A stretch of 64,000 bases of DNA from Comamonadaceae bacterium (GCA_027483665.1 JAIXUC010000003.1:91699-155698); one strand, 5' to 3'. Counted from the first letter of the stretch, positions 54,030-63,786 are shown. Notes: generated by a model not told the origin, from the sequence alone. A program made the numbers and translations.

Positions 54030-55649
54030 TTACTTGGGCAGTTTTATGCGCCTGCCCGCCAGCACCGCTACCAACAGCGTCGCCAAACCCCAGCCCCACA
54101 ACGGCCACAAGCCGTACTGCGAAGCCCAGGTGGCATAGGGTGTGGGCCTGCCCTGCCTGCCCTCAACCGAAGCCACCAGCACGTCGCGCGTGTGTGGCTC
54201 CAGGCGGTGCGTGACGCGCCCGCGATGGTCGATAACGGCGGTCGCTCCTGTGTTGGTAGCGCGCACCATGGGCCTTTGAAATTCCAGCGAGCGCATGCGC
54301 GAGATATGCAAGTGCTGATCCACCGCAATCGATTGCCCGAACCAGGCAATGTTGCTCAGGTTAACCATGATGGTCGGCGCGCCATCGGGGTTGGCGAAGC
54401 TCAGCGCCATCTCTTCACCAAACAAATCTTCGTAGCAAATGTTAGGGGCCAAGCGCTGCCCGGCCCAGACCATCGGTGCTTGCACCGGAGAGCCGCGCGT
54501 GAAGTCACCCAAAGGGATGGCCATGAGTTCTGTGAACCAGCGAAACAGTGGCGGAATGAACTCTCCAAAGGGCACCAGGTGATGCTTGCCGTACTGGTAG
54601 GTTTTTTGGCCCGGCAGCAAGCCAACCGCAGCATTGACGTAGCCCTCTTCAAAAGAGCCCAAAGGCATGCCCACCAAGGCGGCCCTGCCATCGGCATCCA
54701 GCTTTTTCAGCAACGGAGGCCAAAAAGTCTCAGGCAGCTGCGCCGGCAGCAGCGGAATGGCCGTCTCTGGCGCCACCACCAAGGCTGTTTCCGCGAGGCT
54801 CAGTTGCTCGCTGTACCAAGCCAGCGCCAGCGCCACCCCGCTGCCTGGCAGAAACTTCTCGTCCTGTGGAATGTTGCCTTGCAGCAGCGTGATGTCCAAA
54901 CGCCCGGCGGACTCGCCAAATGAGGCACGCCCGGCCAAGCCGCCCACCAACAACAGCGCAGCGGCAGCAAGCCATGGGGGGCTGGTGCGCAACCAGCGCG
55001 GCGCTTGACGTTGCTTCGCCGAAATGACCTGGGCGTGCCGGCCTTCAGGAGCCCGAACTTGCAATCCCCACGAAAGCGCCACGGCCAACCAAGCTGCAGC
55101 CAAGCCCACGCCGTAGACGCCGACCCAGGCGGCCAAACCCGCCAAAGGTCCATCGACATGGCTGTAGCCCGCGGCACCCCAGGGAAAGCCCGTCAGCCAT
55201 TGGCCACGGGCCAGTTCGGCGAGCAACCACAAGGCACCGAAAACCAGCCCCTGTCCCACGGGGTTCGTGACGCCCATGCGCACGAAACAAGCACATGCCA
55301 GCGCGTAGTAGAGAGACAGCGCGCCGGCCAACGCGAGCACCCCCGCCGCAGCAAATGGAGCGGCCAGCCCGCCGTAGGTGTGCATGGAGATGAACAGCCA
55401 CCAGAACGTGCCCACCAGCCAAGCGGTGGCGAAGAGCCAGCCGATGAGGGCACCAACCAGACTGGGGTTGCGGCCAGCTGCTGCTGAGCGACTCGGTGCA
55501 GCGCGCAACAAACCCACCAGCACGGCCATGGACAAAACTTGGAGCCACCATTTGGGCGTGCCGTCCCAAGGGCTGGCCACTGAAACGGCCTGCATCGCGC
55601 CCGCAGCCGCCGCTGCGCCCATCAGGGGCCACAAAGCAGCCGTCCCCAT
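54030..55649 (-). CDS. lnt: Apolipoprotein N-acyltransferase
   Basis: The 539-residue inner-membrane enzyme adds the third acyl chain to lipoproteins, exposing its nitrilase domain to the periplasm. Seven or so hydrophobic helices occupy the first 240 residues. The E-K-C triad is seen in APETAIPL, YGKHHLVPFGE and NICYEDLFG. A last helix anchors the C terminus. It follows corC after 13 bases, the usual corC-lnt pair. Confidence 0.95.
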   Translation of the reverse strand: MGTAALWPLMGAAAAAGAMQAVSVASPWDGTPKWWLQVLSMAVLVGLLRAAPSRSAAAGRNPSLVGALIGWLFATAWLVGTFWWLFISMHTYGGLAAPFAAAGVLALAGALSLYYALACACFVRMGVTNPVGQGLVFGALWLLAELARGQWLTGFPWGAAGYSHVDGPLAGLAAWVGVYGVGLAAAWLAVALSWGLQVRAPEGRHAQVISAKQRQAPRWLRTSPPWLAAAALLLVGGLAGRASFGESAGRLDITLLQGNIPQDEKFLPGSGVALALAWYSEQLSLAETALVVAPETAIPLLPAQLPETFWPPLLKKLDADGRAALVGMPLGSFEEGYVNAAVGLLPGQKTYQYGKHHLVPFGEFIPPLFRWFTELMAIPLGDFTRGSPVQAPMVWAGQRLAPNICYEDLFGEEMALSFANPDGAPTIMVNLSNIAWFGQSIAVDQHLHISRMRSLEFQRPMVRATNTGATAVIDHRGRVTHRLEPHTRDVLVASVEGRQGRPTPYATWASQYGLWPLWGWGLATLLVAVLAGRRIKLPK

Positions 55650-55662
55650 GGCCGACGCTGGC

Positions 55663-56553
55663 CTACCCTAGGCGAGGGGAAGACCCCTTACCCGGTGCAC
55701 CCACTGGCGACACCTTGAACCACTTAACCGCACCCGCTTTGGTGTGCAGGACCAAGAAGTTAAGGCCCGCGATCTGGTGGGTCTCGCCGCGCTTCGGTAC
55801 GTGGCCCATTTCGTGAGCGATCAAACCGCCGACGGTATCGAAGTCCTGCTCAGCATCGCTCGGCACCAGCGAGACACCAAAAGCGTCTGCCACACGCTCT
55901 ACCGGAGTGTCTCCGCTGACGCGGTAGGTTTGGTCCGACAGGCCAAAAATGTCGCCCTCGTCGTCAGCGATGTCGAACTCGTCTTCGATTTCACCAACGA
56001 TCTGCTCCAGCACATCTTCGATCGTGATCAGGCCAGCCGTGCGGCCGAACTCGTCAATGACGATGGCCAGATGATTGCGGTTGCCCCGGAACTCTCGCAG
56101 CAGATCGTTGAGGCCCTTGCTTTCAGGAACGAAAACTGCAGGTCGCAGGAGCGCTCGCAAGTTCAGTTCGGGGGCCCGCTGGAGCTTGAGCAAATCCTTG
56201 GCCATCAGAATGCCAATGATGTTTTCTCGGTCTCCCTCGTACACCGGGAATCGGGAGTGCGCGGTATCGATGACCAAATAGAGGATGTCGTCAAAAACGG
56301 CATCGATGTCGATCATGTCCATGCGAGGCGCGGCCACCATGACATCACCCGCGGACATGTCCGACATGCGGATGACGCCTTCGAGCATCACCCGGGATTC
56401 TGAATTGATGACGTCGTTATCCTCCGCCTCCGCTAGGGACTCGATGAGCTCTTCTTTGGAGTCGGGGCCGGGGTGAATGAACTCGGCCAGCTTTTGCAAA
56501 AACGTGCGCTTGTCTTCTCGGTCGCCTGCGCGGGCGGGGTGTGGGTCGGACAC
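55663..56553 (-). CDS. corC: CorC/YbeX family CBS domain protein
   Basis: The 296-residue protein has two CBS domains (about 65-185; VFDDILYLVIDTAHSRFPVYE in part and VIDEFGRTAGLITIEDVLEQIVGEI in part) and a C-terminal CorC_HlyC domain (to about 280). It lacks the membrane domain of related transporters. Family members are linked to Mg/Co efflux and ribosome assembly. Normally it is encoded with phoH and ybeY, but here those genes are at the far left end. It leads the corC-lnt-glyQS-gmhB-plsC run, or follows the GNAT gene after 64 bases. Confidence 0.93.
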   Translation of the reverse strand: MSDPHPARAGDREDKRTFLQKLAEFIHPGPDSKEELIESLAEAEDNDVINSESRVMLEGVIRMSDMSAGDVMVAAPRMDMIDIDAVFDDILYLVIDTAHSRFPVYEGDRENIIGILMAKDLLKLQRAPELNLRALLRPAVFVPESKGLNDLLREFRGNRNHLAIVIDEFGRTAGLITIEDVLEQIVGEIEDEFDIADDEGDIFGLSDQTYRVSGDTPVERVADAFGVSLVPSDAEQDFDTVGGLIAHEMGHVPKRGETHQIAGLNFLVLHTKAGAVKWFKVSPVGAPGKGSSPRLG

Positions 56554-56617
56554 TGGGGTGTTCGAAGTGGCGGGATCGAAAGAATACTTGATTCAGATGA
56601 CTGCACGCTGGGGATCG

Positions 56618-57361
56618 TTAGCCGCCGCTGCGGTGCCGCGCATCGCGCACGCCTTGGCGCACGGCCTGTAGGTCCGACAACGCGTCCAGGAAACGCTGCG
56701 CTTGCAGCTTGAGCTGATAGTTCGTTTCTGCAAATTGTTCTTGCACCATTTCAGCCACGCGGGTGTCCAGAGTGGCCGGTGGCAACAAGAGATGGGCCTG
56801 CGAGTCGGGGCCTTCACGGACCACGGTAGCGCCGCCGCGCCGAGCGATGCTGAGCATGGGCCTGTTGTCACTGAGTGCGTGAATGAACAACATCTCAACG
56901 CCCTCGTTGCGCGCATGCATCACGGCGCGCTCGAACAGGCGTGTCCCATAACCGCGCCCACGGGCATGGGCCAGCACCGAAACACCGAATTCCGCGCAAG
57001 AGCGCAGGTCTGCCGATGCTGCGTAGGCCAGATGGGCCACAGCAATCAAGGCCAAATGGCGGTTGTAGATGCCAAAGAGTTCGTCGCGCTCAAAGTCCAG
57101 GGTGTCTGCATAACGGGCGATTTGTGCGTCGCTGGCGCTGTACCCGAAGCGCAGGTAGCGATCACCCGGATCGAGTTGCTGCAGGTGCGTGAGGATTCGG
57201 CCGCGGTGCGTTTTGCCGATCGCGCGGATAGGAACTGCCAACACACCCCCTCGTTGATCCGCTCTGGCGTGCGCTCGCGTTTCCCGAGCCAGAGCATTGA
57301 TGGCCGAAGGTTCTGCCGACTGGGATTCGCTGGGGTGCGGTTCGTCAGGGGAAGCGTTCAT
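56618..57361 (-). CDS. GNAT family N-acetyltransferase
   Basis: The 247-residue protein has one GNAT domain (about 65-185) with the acetyl-CoA loop HARGRGYGTRLFERA. The N-terminal 45 residues are low complexity, and a helical C-terminal tail of about 50 residues follows. The substrate is unknown. It may be the first gene of the corC-lnt operon. The 187 bases between it and divergent hppD hold no gene. Confidence 0.85.
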   Translation of the reverse strand: MNASPDEPHPSESQSAEPSAINALARETRAHARADQRGGVLAVPIRAIGKTHRGRILTHLQQLDPGDRYLRFGYSASDAQIARYADTLDFERDELFGIYNRHLALIAVAHLAYAASADLRSCAEFGVSVLAHARGRGYGTRLFERAVMHARNEGVEMLFIHALSDNRPMLSIARRGGATVVREGPDSQAHLLLPPATLDTRVAEMVQEQFAETNYQLKLQAQRFLDALSDLQAVRQGVRDARHRSGG

Positions 57362-57548
57362 GCGGTGATGCTAGGCTCAATCAGGGTTTTTACCTAGCCG
57401 CGTCAACAGATTCCTCGACGGACCGCCGGGCTTTGGTGGCCATTGACCTTGTGCCGCGGCTGGGGCTTCGGCAGTAGCTGTGGGCACGGCGCTACATTGA
57501 GGAGCCATGCTCAAGCCGTGCGGGAATGAGCGCATCTAACCTCTCACG

Positions 57549-58694
57549 GTGAGCGACATGTCAGAAAAACTCCTGGGCCCATCTCTTGAAGCTTCCGAGT
57601 CCACCGACAACCCCATGGGAACGGCTGGGTTTGAGTTCATCGAGTACGCCGCACCGGACCCAGCGGCAATGGGCGCTGTTTTTGAACGGATGGGCTTCGT
57701 GGCTATTGCGCGGCACCGCCACAAAAATGTGGTGCTCTACCGACAGGGTGGCATCAACTTCATCGTCAACGCAGAGCCTGATTCTTTTGCGCAGCGCTTT
57801 GCGCGCCAGCACGGTCCGAGCATTTGCGCGATCGCACTGCGCGTCGCTGACGCCAAACGGGCCTACGAGCGAGCCGTGTCGTTGGGTGCCTGGGGGTTTG
57901 CGGGTGGCGCCGGCCCGGGGGAGCTGAGCATACCCGCCATCAAAGGCATAGGCGACAGCTTGATTTACTTGGTCGACCGCTGGCGCGGCAAGGACGGCGC
58001 GCCAGCGGGAGCCATCGGAAACATTGGCTTCTTTGATGTGGATTTCGAGCCATTGCCCATTCCCGTCGGCGTTGACCCATTGAACCCTCCAGGACACGGT
58101 CTGACGCACGTGGACCATCTCACGCACAACGTTCACAGAGGCCGCATGAAGGAATGGGCTTCGTTTTATGAGCGCTTGTTCAATTTTCGGGAGGTTCGCT
58201 ACTTCGACATTGAAGGCCAAGTAACGGGCGTGAAAAGCAAGGCGATGACCAGTCCGTGCGGTTTGATCCGCATACCGATCAACGAGGAAGGCAATGAAAC
58301 GGCCGGGCAGATTCAGGAGTATCTTGACCGTTACCAAGGCGAAGGAATTCAGCACATCGCCTTGGCTTCCACCGATTTGCCGCAGTCAGTTGACACGCTG
58401 CGCGCGCGAGGCGTTCAGCTGCTGGACACCATCGATACGTATTACGAATTGATTGACCGGCGCATTCCCGGTCATGGTGAAAACGTATCCGAGTTGAAGC
58501 AGCGGAAGATATTAATTGACGGCAAGCCGGGCGCTTTGTTGTTGCAGATCTTCAGCGAGAACCAACTCGGGCCGATTTTTTTCGAATTCATCCAAAGAAA
58601 GGGTGATGAGGGCTTCGGTGAGGGCAACTTCAAGGCCTTGTTTGAGAGCATGGAGCTGGACCAGATGCGCCGTGGTCAGTTGGTTGCGCCCTAG
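57549..58694 (+). CDS. hppD: 4-hydroxyphenylpyruvate dioxygenase
   Basis: The 381-residue Fe(II) enzyme converts 4-hydroxyphenylpyruvate to homogentisate in tyrosine breakdown. The metal ligands lie in THVDHLTHNV, GIQHIALAS and the C-terminal FFEFIQRKG (Glu). The N-terminal vicinal-oxygen-chelate domain is complete. The GTG/ATG choice is minor: MSDMSEKL at 57549 or MSEKL nine bases later. No other tyrosine-degradation gene (hmgA, fahA) lies nearby. The last 65 bases overlap the end of the convergent hydrolase gene. Confidence 0.94.
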   Translation: MSDMSEKLLGPSLEASESTDNPMGTAGFEFIEYAAPDPAAMGAVFERMGFVAIARHRHKNVVLYRQGGINFIVNAEPDSFAQRFARQHGPSICAIALRVADAKRAYERAVSLGAWGFAGGAGPGELSIPAIKGIGDSLIYLVDRWRGKDGAPAGAIGNIGFFDVDFEPLPIPVGVDPLNPPGHGLTHVDHLTHNVHRGRMKEWASFYERLFNFREVRYFDIEGQVTGVKSKAMTSPCGLIRIPINEEGNETAGQIQEYLDRYQGEGIQHIALASTDLPQSVDTLRARGVQLLDTIDTYYELIDRRIPGHGENVSELKQRKILIDGKPGALLLQIFSENQLGPIFFEFIQRKGDEGFGEGNFKALFESMELDQMRRGQLVAP

Positions 58695-59595
58695 TTTCCG
58701 GGCCCAACATAGCCAGGGTGGTGCGCATGATGTGGTCATCCAACACCATCGAAACGTGACCCAAGCCCGGTTCAAACCGGTTTTCGGCACCAGCGAGTGT
58801 GGCAGTTGCCGGCGGCATCACGACGTTGTCGCAGTTGGAGTACCAGCAAACAAATTGGCTACCCAATTCATGGGTATGCAATCGTTGCATGTTGGCCAGC
58901 CATTGGCTTTCTGGCCGCATCTGGAGTGCATTTTTCGATCGGCCGAGACGAGCAAGCCACGTTCCTTGGTGGGGTGTTCCGATCGTTGCGCAACGATGCA
59001 TCTTGATTCGGGCGCTGGGGTCATGGTTTAACCAAGCCCGCACTGCAAGGCCGCCCATGCTGTGAGCCACCAAAAGGGGGGCCATACCGGTGGCTTTCAA
59101 CATGTGCTGCACCGCTCGATCAATCGTCTCTGCGTAGCCATCAATTCCCGAAAAAACAGGCTCTAGGTCGACGGCTGCATAGGGGATCCGGGATTGGGTC
59201 AGATGTTCTAACCATGAGTTCCATACCGCGCGGTTGCACACAAACCCGTGAACGAAAACCACGCCCCGCCGCCCGGTCCACCCAGCGTCCGGTTGGGGGT
59301 CAGGCCAACGGTGACTGCGGAAAGGTTGTCGCCAACAAAACACCCTCACGACTGCTGCACTTTCAAACCACCAAGCCTTGGCAAGTGTCCAATGGCTTGC
59401 TTTAGGCGTGGGGTCTTGCTTGCGGAGAGCTGCAAGCAGCAGCATTTCGATGACGATGGTCATGGACCATCCAAAAAGAATGACCACGAGGCCAGAGGCG
59501 GCGACGACCTTGTTAGTGGGCCACAGGGCCAAGGTCCAAACTGTTGCAATCAACAGCGTCGACACCACCATAAGTTGTTGTATGCGAGCCAACAT
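58630..59595 (-). CDS. Membrane-anchored alpha/beta hydrolase (lipase-like)
   Basis: The 321-residue protein has two N-terminal hydrophobic helices (about 8-25 and 33-55), then an alpha/beta-hydrolase domain with the oxyanion VHGFVCNRAVW, nucleophile AHSMGG and the lipase-like GTPHQGT. The catalytic His is probably in GLGHVSMV. It may act on lipids or esters at the membrane. The ATG at 59595 (MLARIQQL) is preferred to a longer frame. Its 3' end overlaps hppD by 65 bases in opposite orientation, which is unusual. Confidence 0.82.
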   Translation of the reverse strand: MLARIQQLMVVSTLLIATVWTLALWPTNKVVAASGLVVILFGWSMTIVIEMLLLAALRKQDPTPKASHWTLAKAWWFESAAVVRVFCWRQPFRSHRWPDPQPDAGWTGRRGVVFVHGFVCNRAVWNSWLEHLTQSRIPYAAVDLEPVFSGIDGYAETIDRAVQHMLKATGMAPLLVAHSMGGLAVRAWLNHDPSARIKMHRCATIGTPHQGTWLARLGRSKNALQMRPESQWLANMQRLHTHELGSQFVCWYSNCDNVVMPPATATLAGAENRFEPGLGHVSMVLDDHIMRTTLAMLGPETRAQPTDHGASGPAPCSQTRP

Positions 59596-59764
59596 GGTTG
59601 GGCTAGTTTCCGTTTCGTGTTGGCGCTGGAAAAAAAATTCGCCGACGCAGTTGATGTGTCGACACCTTATCACCCGTGTCGGTGGCGTCCTTCCAAACGG
59701 CACTACTGGGGATGTTGTCGGTTGACGCCATGCGCGCTCAGGGCTTGCTGGCTAGACTGCCTAG

Positions 59765-60547
59765 GTGATGGACGCTACATCCCGCATTCGAAAGTCTGTT
59801 GACCTGGTCGTCGAGCTGCGCCGTGCGCACCAGCAAGACCGTTCTCTGTTGGCCTGCGTTTGCTGGGTCAAACGTCTGCAGAACCGACGCTTTGCTTCGA
59901 CGTATCCCGATTTGTCAGCCCAGCCAGCAACCTCGCAGGCGGTTCGGTTTTTTTTGGAAGAGCTTTACAGCGATTCAGATTTTTCAGTGCGAGATCGGCA
60001 GTTCCACCTGATTGCCGGGACCATTGGCGTCCTCTTCCCGAAGAGCGTAGGCGAATGTGCAGCAGCTCTTGCCGAACTTCACGGCCTGACAGAGTCTCTT
60101 GACGACCGAATGGCGCGCTTTGTTTCGGCGGCTGTCGCAAGTACCGATTCGTCCTTGCCAGACCCAGGCTTTTCTCTTGAGGCGTGTCTTTTATATGCTG
60201 GTGCATGGAACTCGGTTGCCTCACCAGACGAGCGACGTCTACAGCTTCAGGCAGTTGTAGACATTGGACGTGAACTGGCTAGATTCACACGCATGCCCGG
60301 GCTTCGCAGCATGCTTCGCATGATGCGGGGCGCCGCGACTGCTGGTGGCCTCGGCGATCTTCAACGCTTTTTGGAGTCGGGATTCGATACTTTTGCCCAT
60401 TTGTCGCGCAACAACGGCGGGGCGGAAGTCTTTATCCAGACTATTGAAATGCGAGAAAGGGAAGTTGTGCGCCGATTGTTTTCTGACCGGCCTGCGCTTT
60501 CTGCTCAGTGGCTTTATGAAACCTATGGTCAGCAAACCGATGCTTAG
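59765..60547 (+). CDS. Conserved hypothetical protein (FFLEELY motif)
   Basis: The 260-residue, mostly helical protein has FFLEELYSDSDFSVRDRQF, followed by ALAELHGLTESLDDRMA. I recognise this as a recurrent but unnamed proteobacterial family. No signal peptide or membrane segment is visible. It overlaps the MBL-fold gene at its 3' end and is divergent from the alpha/beta hydrolase gene. Base composition is less GC-rich than the rest of the window. A function is not assignable. Confidence 0.7.
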   Translation: MMDATSRIRKSVDLVVELRRAHQQDRSLLACVCWVKRLQNRRFASTYPDLSAQPATSQAVRFFLEELYSDSDFSVRDRQFHLIAGTIGVLFPKSVGECAAALAELHGLTESLDDRMARFVSAAVASTDSSLPDPGFSLEACLLYAGAWNSVASPDERRLQLQAVVDIGRELARFTRMPGLRSMLRMMRGAATAGGLGDLQRFLESGFDTFAHLSRNNGGAEVFIQTIEMREREVVRRLFSDRPALSAQWLYETYGQQTDA

Positions 60548-61499
60548 CACTGAGCCTGCACTTGTCAAGAGCCTGTTGCCACCAGGGGTTGTGGTTGTTG
60601 AGAGGGGATGGCTTTCATCCAATATGATTTTTCTTGAAGGGCGGGATGAACTGTTTGTTGTGGATACAGGCTATTGCTCTCATTCGGAGCAGACTCTGGC
60701 CTTCGTCGAGTCGGCTATTGAGCGGCATCCGATGGGGGATGCGGTCCGGCTGCAGGTGCTCAACACGCACCTGCATAGCGACCACTGCGGTGGTAACGCG
60801 GCCATACAAACCCGGTACCCTTTGTCTCGGGTTTTGGTTCCACTTGGAAGCTGGCGCGCAGTGCAGTTGTGGGTACCATTTGCAAAATCTGTTGAGGTTA
60901 CCGGCCAAACTTGTGTCCGTTTTTCAGCCACATCTGCGCTGATGCCGGGCAGTACCTTGGTTGTTGGCTCCTGCTGCTGGCAGGCTCTGTCAGCGCCAGG
61001 TCACGATCTGGACTCACTGATCTTGTTCGAGCCACAAACACGGACCTTGATTTCTGCTGACGCACTGTGGGAAGACGGATTTGGTGTTGTTTTTCCAGAG
61101 TTGGAAGGGGTGCCGGCTTTTGGCCAAGTGGGTGCTACGCTTGATTTGATCGAATCGCTGGACGTCAAGGTCGTTATTCCGGGGCACGGTGGCATTTTTC
61201 TAGACGCCGCTGCTGCGCTGAGAAGAGCAAGGTCGCGCCTGGCTTTTTTTGAGGCGTATCCAGAGAAGCACGCGACGCACGCCGCCAAGGTATTACTCGC
61301 ATTCAAGGCGCTGGAGTGGGGCCGCTTTAGTGAAACTCAAGTTCAAGATTGGGCTTCCAGCACTGAGATGATGAATACTATTTTTGAGCGGGTCGCAGCC
61401 AAACATTTTTCCGTATGGTTAGGTGATCTTTGTTCCTCCTTCAAGTCAAGTCATCGCTGGACCGCTTGTGCGGATGGCATGATTGAAGTTGTCACCTGA
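60540..61499 (+). CDS. MBL-fold metallo-hydrolase
   Basis: The 319-residue protein has the metallo-beta-lactamase-fold motif HLHSDH (H77, H79, D81, H82), another metal ligand in APGHDLDS, SADALWEDGFG and IPGHGG, so a two-metal site is expected. Substrate is unknown; relatives include thioesterases and glyoxalase II-like enzymes. The start is uncertain: ATGs at 60516, 60525 and 60540 all lie inside the preceding gene, and none has a strong ribosome-binding site; I take the one with the shortest overlap. Composition is less GC-rich than the window average. Confidence 0.78.
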   Translation: MLSTEPALVKSLLPPGVVVVERGWLSSNMIFLEGRDELFVVDTGYCSHSEQTLAFVESAIERHPMGDAVRLQVLNTHLHSDHCGGNAAIQTRYPLSRVLVPLGSWRAVQLWVPFAKSVEVTGQTCVRFSATSALMPGSTLVVGSCCWQALSAPGHDLDSLILFEPQTRTLISADALWEDGFGVVFPELEGVPAFGQVGATLDLIESLDVKVVIPGHGGIFLDAAAALRRARSRLAFFEAYPEKHATHAAKVLLAFKALEWGRFSETQVQDWASSTEMMNTIFERVAAKHFSVWLGDLCSSFKSSHRWTACADGMIEVVT

Positions 61500-62313
61500 G
61501 CGGTTTTGGTGTTGCTTTTTGTTTCTGATGCGGCTTTTTTCCTGCAGATGGCTGTGTCAGATTTTTCGGCTTGAACCTTCCCGGGTGTTTGGCTGGCCCA
61601 ACTTGTTGATGCGTTGAGGCTTTGAACTAGTTACAAGGGATCTCGCCAAGGCTCTGCGAGCGCGCGGTTTGTTTGCTGGAGGGGGATTGAGGCGAGTCCC
61701 CTCGCCGGCGACGGGAACTAGAGCGATCACAAGCCTTGCGACATCTTTTTTGTTTGGTGCGGCTGCGGTAGCTTGAATCACAGACACGGGTACGCGTCTG
61801 GCTTCTAACTCTTTAGGCTCGCCATTGCGCTTTCGCCCATTCGGAGCTCGACCGACCTCTGGCATGCCGAAGAGCATCGTCGAGAAGGCTCAACAGGCCT
61901 TGAGGGCTTCCCGAGTTGCACATGGGCTGACATCGCTCGTTTGGGCTTTGGACGCCGCGAGGCCTATGAATTGTTGACGCCTACTGAAAATTGACATCTA
62001 AACGGGGGCTGGTCAATATTGAATCGGCGCGGACAGCCTATGAATGAGCCAGCGTTCTAAGGGATTCAGGCCAGGATCCATGGAGCGATCGCACCTACCA
62101 AGCAAGCTTGCAAGTCTCGGGGGCTAGCAAGCTGCAGAGGTGTATGGACCCGGCGGGATTGCTGTTGCCCGGTGTGAATTGGAGCAATTGACGAGACGCT
62201 TGAACGTTCAGGGCGTTAGCCCTAGCAAGGCGCTTCGGACTACCGCGAGCGCCATCAAGGGAACGGGTCCGGTGAACTGGATCATTCAACTGTTCACGAG
62301 CCAGATCTGAAAC
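61500..62313. other. Gene-free, probably decayed DNA left of the IS3 element
   Basis: No gene is supportable in these 814 bases. A 106-codon frame on the minus strand (61557-61877) has low-complexity Arg/Ala/Pro composition, no ribosome-binding site that I can see and no recognised domain. TGTTGACGCCTACTGAAAATTGAC near 61974-61997 (given in two halves: TGTTGACGCCTA and CTGAAAATTGAC) resembles ends of IS21-like elements, but no istA/istB is present. Confidence 0.5.
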
Positions 62314-63786
62314 TGAACCACCCCGGGTTTGAACTGACCCCCAGAAGTTGGGCGGTCGCGTTCCCTCCAATCAGGCGGTGTTTTCAGCCGGTTTTTCACC
62401 GGGCTGAGCCGCTGCAATCCGAGTTTGATTCGCTCGTGGTTGTAGTAGCGGATGTAATTGTTCACGCCTGCTTCCAGCGTCTCAAGCCCATCTAGCGTTG
62501 CAAGATGGTGATGCTTGGCTTTGAGAATGCCGAAGAAGCTCTCGATCACCGCGTTGTCAAATCAGTTCCCCCTGCGGCTCATGCTTTGTCTGACGCCATG
62601 CTGTTCAAGCATGGCTCGGTAGGGCAGCATCTTGTAGTGCCAGCCTTGATCTGAATGCACGATCAGTTCAGAAGCACATGCTGACCGCGCCAGGGCTTCC
62701 CGAAGCGTGTCAGACACCAGGTCGAACACAGGCCGCTTAGCCATGCGGTGCGCGATGATCTCACCGTTGTAGAGGTCCATGGAGGCCGACAAATAGAGCT
62801 TCTGCCCATGCACGCTGAACTTGGTCACATCGGTCACCCACTTCTGGTTAGGAGCCTCCGAGAAGAGGTCGCGCTGCAGGACATTGGGGACGTGCACATC
62901 GCTCATGCTAGGGACATGCCGGAAGCGCTTCTACGCGCGAATCAATGCGCGCAGTCCCATCTTTTGCATCAGGCGCTGCACGCACTTGTGATTGACGGGC
63001 TCTGCCATTGACCTGCACAGCGCTGCCGTGATGCGTCTGTAGCCGTAGCGACCCTTGTGCTCGTCATAGACAGGGCGGATTTTGAGTTCCATGTCGTTTT
63101 GCTGTTGGGTACGCAGAATCGCCTGACATTGGTGGTAAAACGTGCTGCGGGCAAGGCCTGCTATCTGCAACAGGTCCGCCAGTTTGTGGTGACGCCTCAA
63201 CCCGGCGATCAGACGCGTTTTGTCAGCGCAGCCGATCGCTTCTCCCGGATCAAGGCTTGCAGTTTTTTTGAGGTACGCCACCTCCGCGCGCAGTCGCCCG
63301 TTCTCTTCACGCAGAGCCTGCGCCGAATCCGTGACGACCGGGCTTCGGGGCGCTGGGCAGCGTCGTTCTGGCTTCATGTTTGGGCGCCCTTGCTTCCTGC
63401 TCCCAATGGCCTCCACGCCGCCCTCATTTAGTTCGCATCGCCAAGCCACCATTTGGTTTGGATTGCGAATGTCGTAGACCGCCGCCACCTTGCGGCTTGA
63501 AAGCTGCTCACGGTCCTGATGGGACAGTGCCTGCAGCTTGAACTGCACACTGTACGCACTCCGCTTGGAGCGCAAACCGTCAATGCCGTGTAGGCGGTAG
63601 TGGCTCACCCAACTGCGGCTCTTCTCATCTGACAACGACCACCGCCGCGCCAGCAGCTTCGCCCCACCTTAGCCAGCCAAAAAGCTCTTGACAACTCCCA
63701 GCTTGAACTCTGTCTGATACCTCTTCATGGATCCCCTTGAAGTTCGTCCAACTTCTGGGGGTCAGTATAAAAACCCGGGGCGGTTC
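62314..63786 (-). mobile_element. IS3-family (IS150-like) insertion sequence, degenerate
   Basis: The 1473-bp element is bounded by imperfect inverted repeats at 62314-62351 and 63748-63786; both read TGAACC-CCCCGGGTTT inward, then ACTGACCCCCAGAAGTTGG. The tips TGAACC...GGTTCA follow the TG...CA rule. No 3-4 base target duplication is evident. It encodes a broken orfA/orfB transposase and lies between the gene-free stretch and the rRNA operon. Confidence 0.86.
62371..63728 (-). pseudogene. IS3-family transposase (orfA-orfB), interrupted by three in-frame stops
   Basis: From the ATG at 63728 one frame reads an orfA helix-turn-helix (MKRYQTEFKLGVVKSFLAG, then GGAKLLARRWS) and continues into the orfB integrase with WVTDVTKF, VHSDQGWHY and VIESFFG, so the DDE residues survive. 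It is cut by TAA at codon 20, TAG after ALIRA (62931-62933) and TGA after SMSRRGN (62562-62564) where the family usually has Cys. At the orfA/orfB junction a run of seven A (63263-63269 on the plus strand as T) puts both frames in phase, unlike a normal programmed frameshift. Near the end the frame runs past the repeat; a one-base shift gives a stop at 62371. Confidence 0.85.

Noticed and set aside
61557..61877. 106-codon minus-strand open frame in the gene-free stretch
   Set aside because: Low-complexity Arg/Ala/Pro composition, no ribosome-binding site, no domain I recognise; more likely chance in GC-rich decayed DNA.
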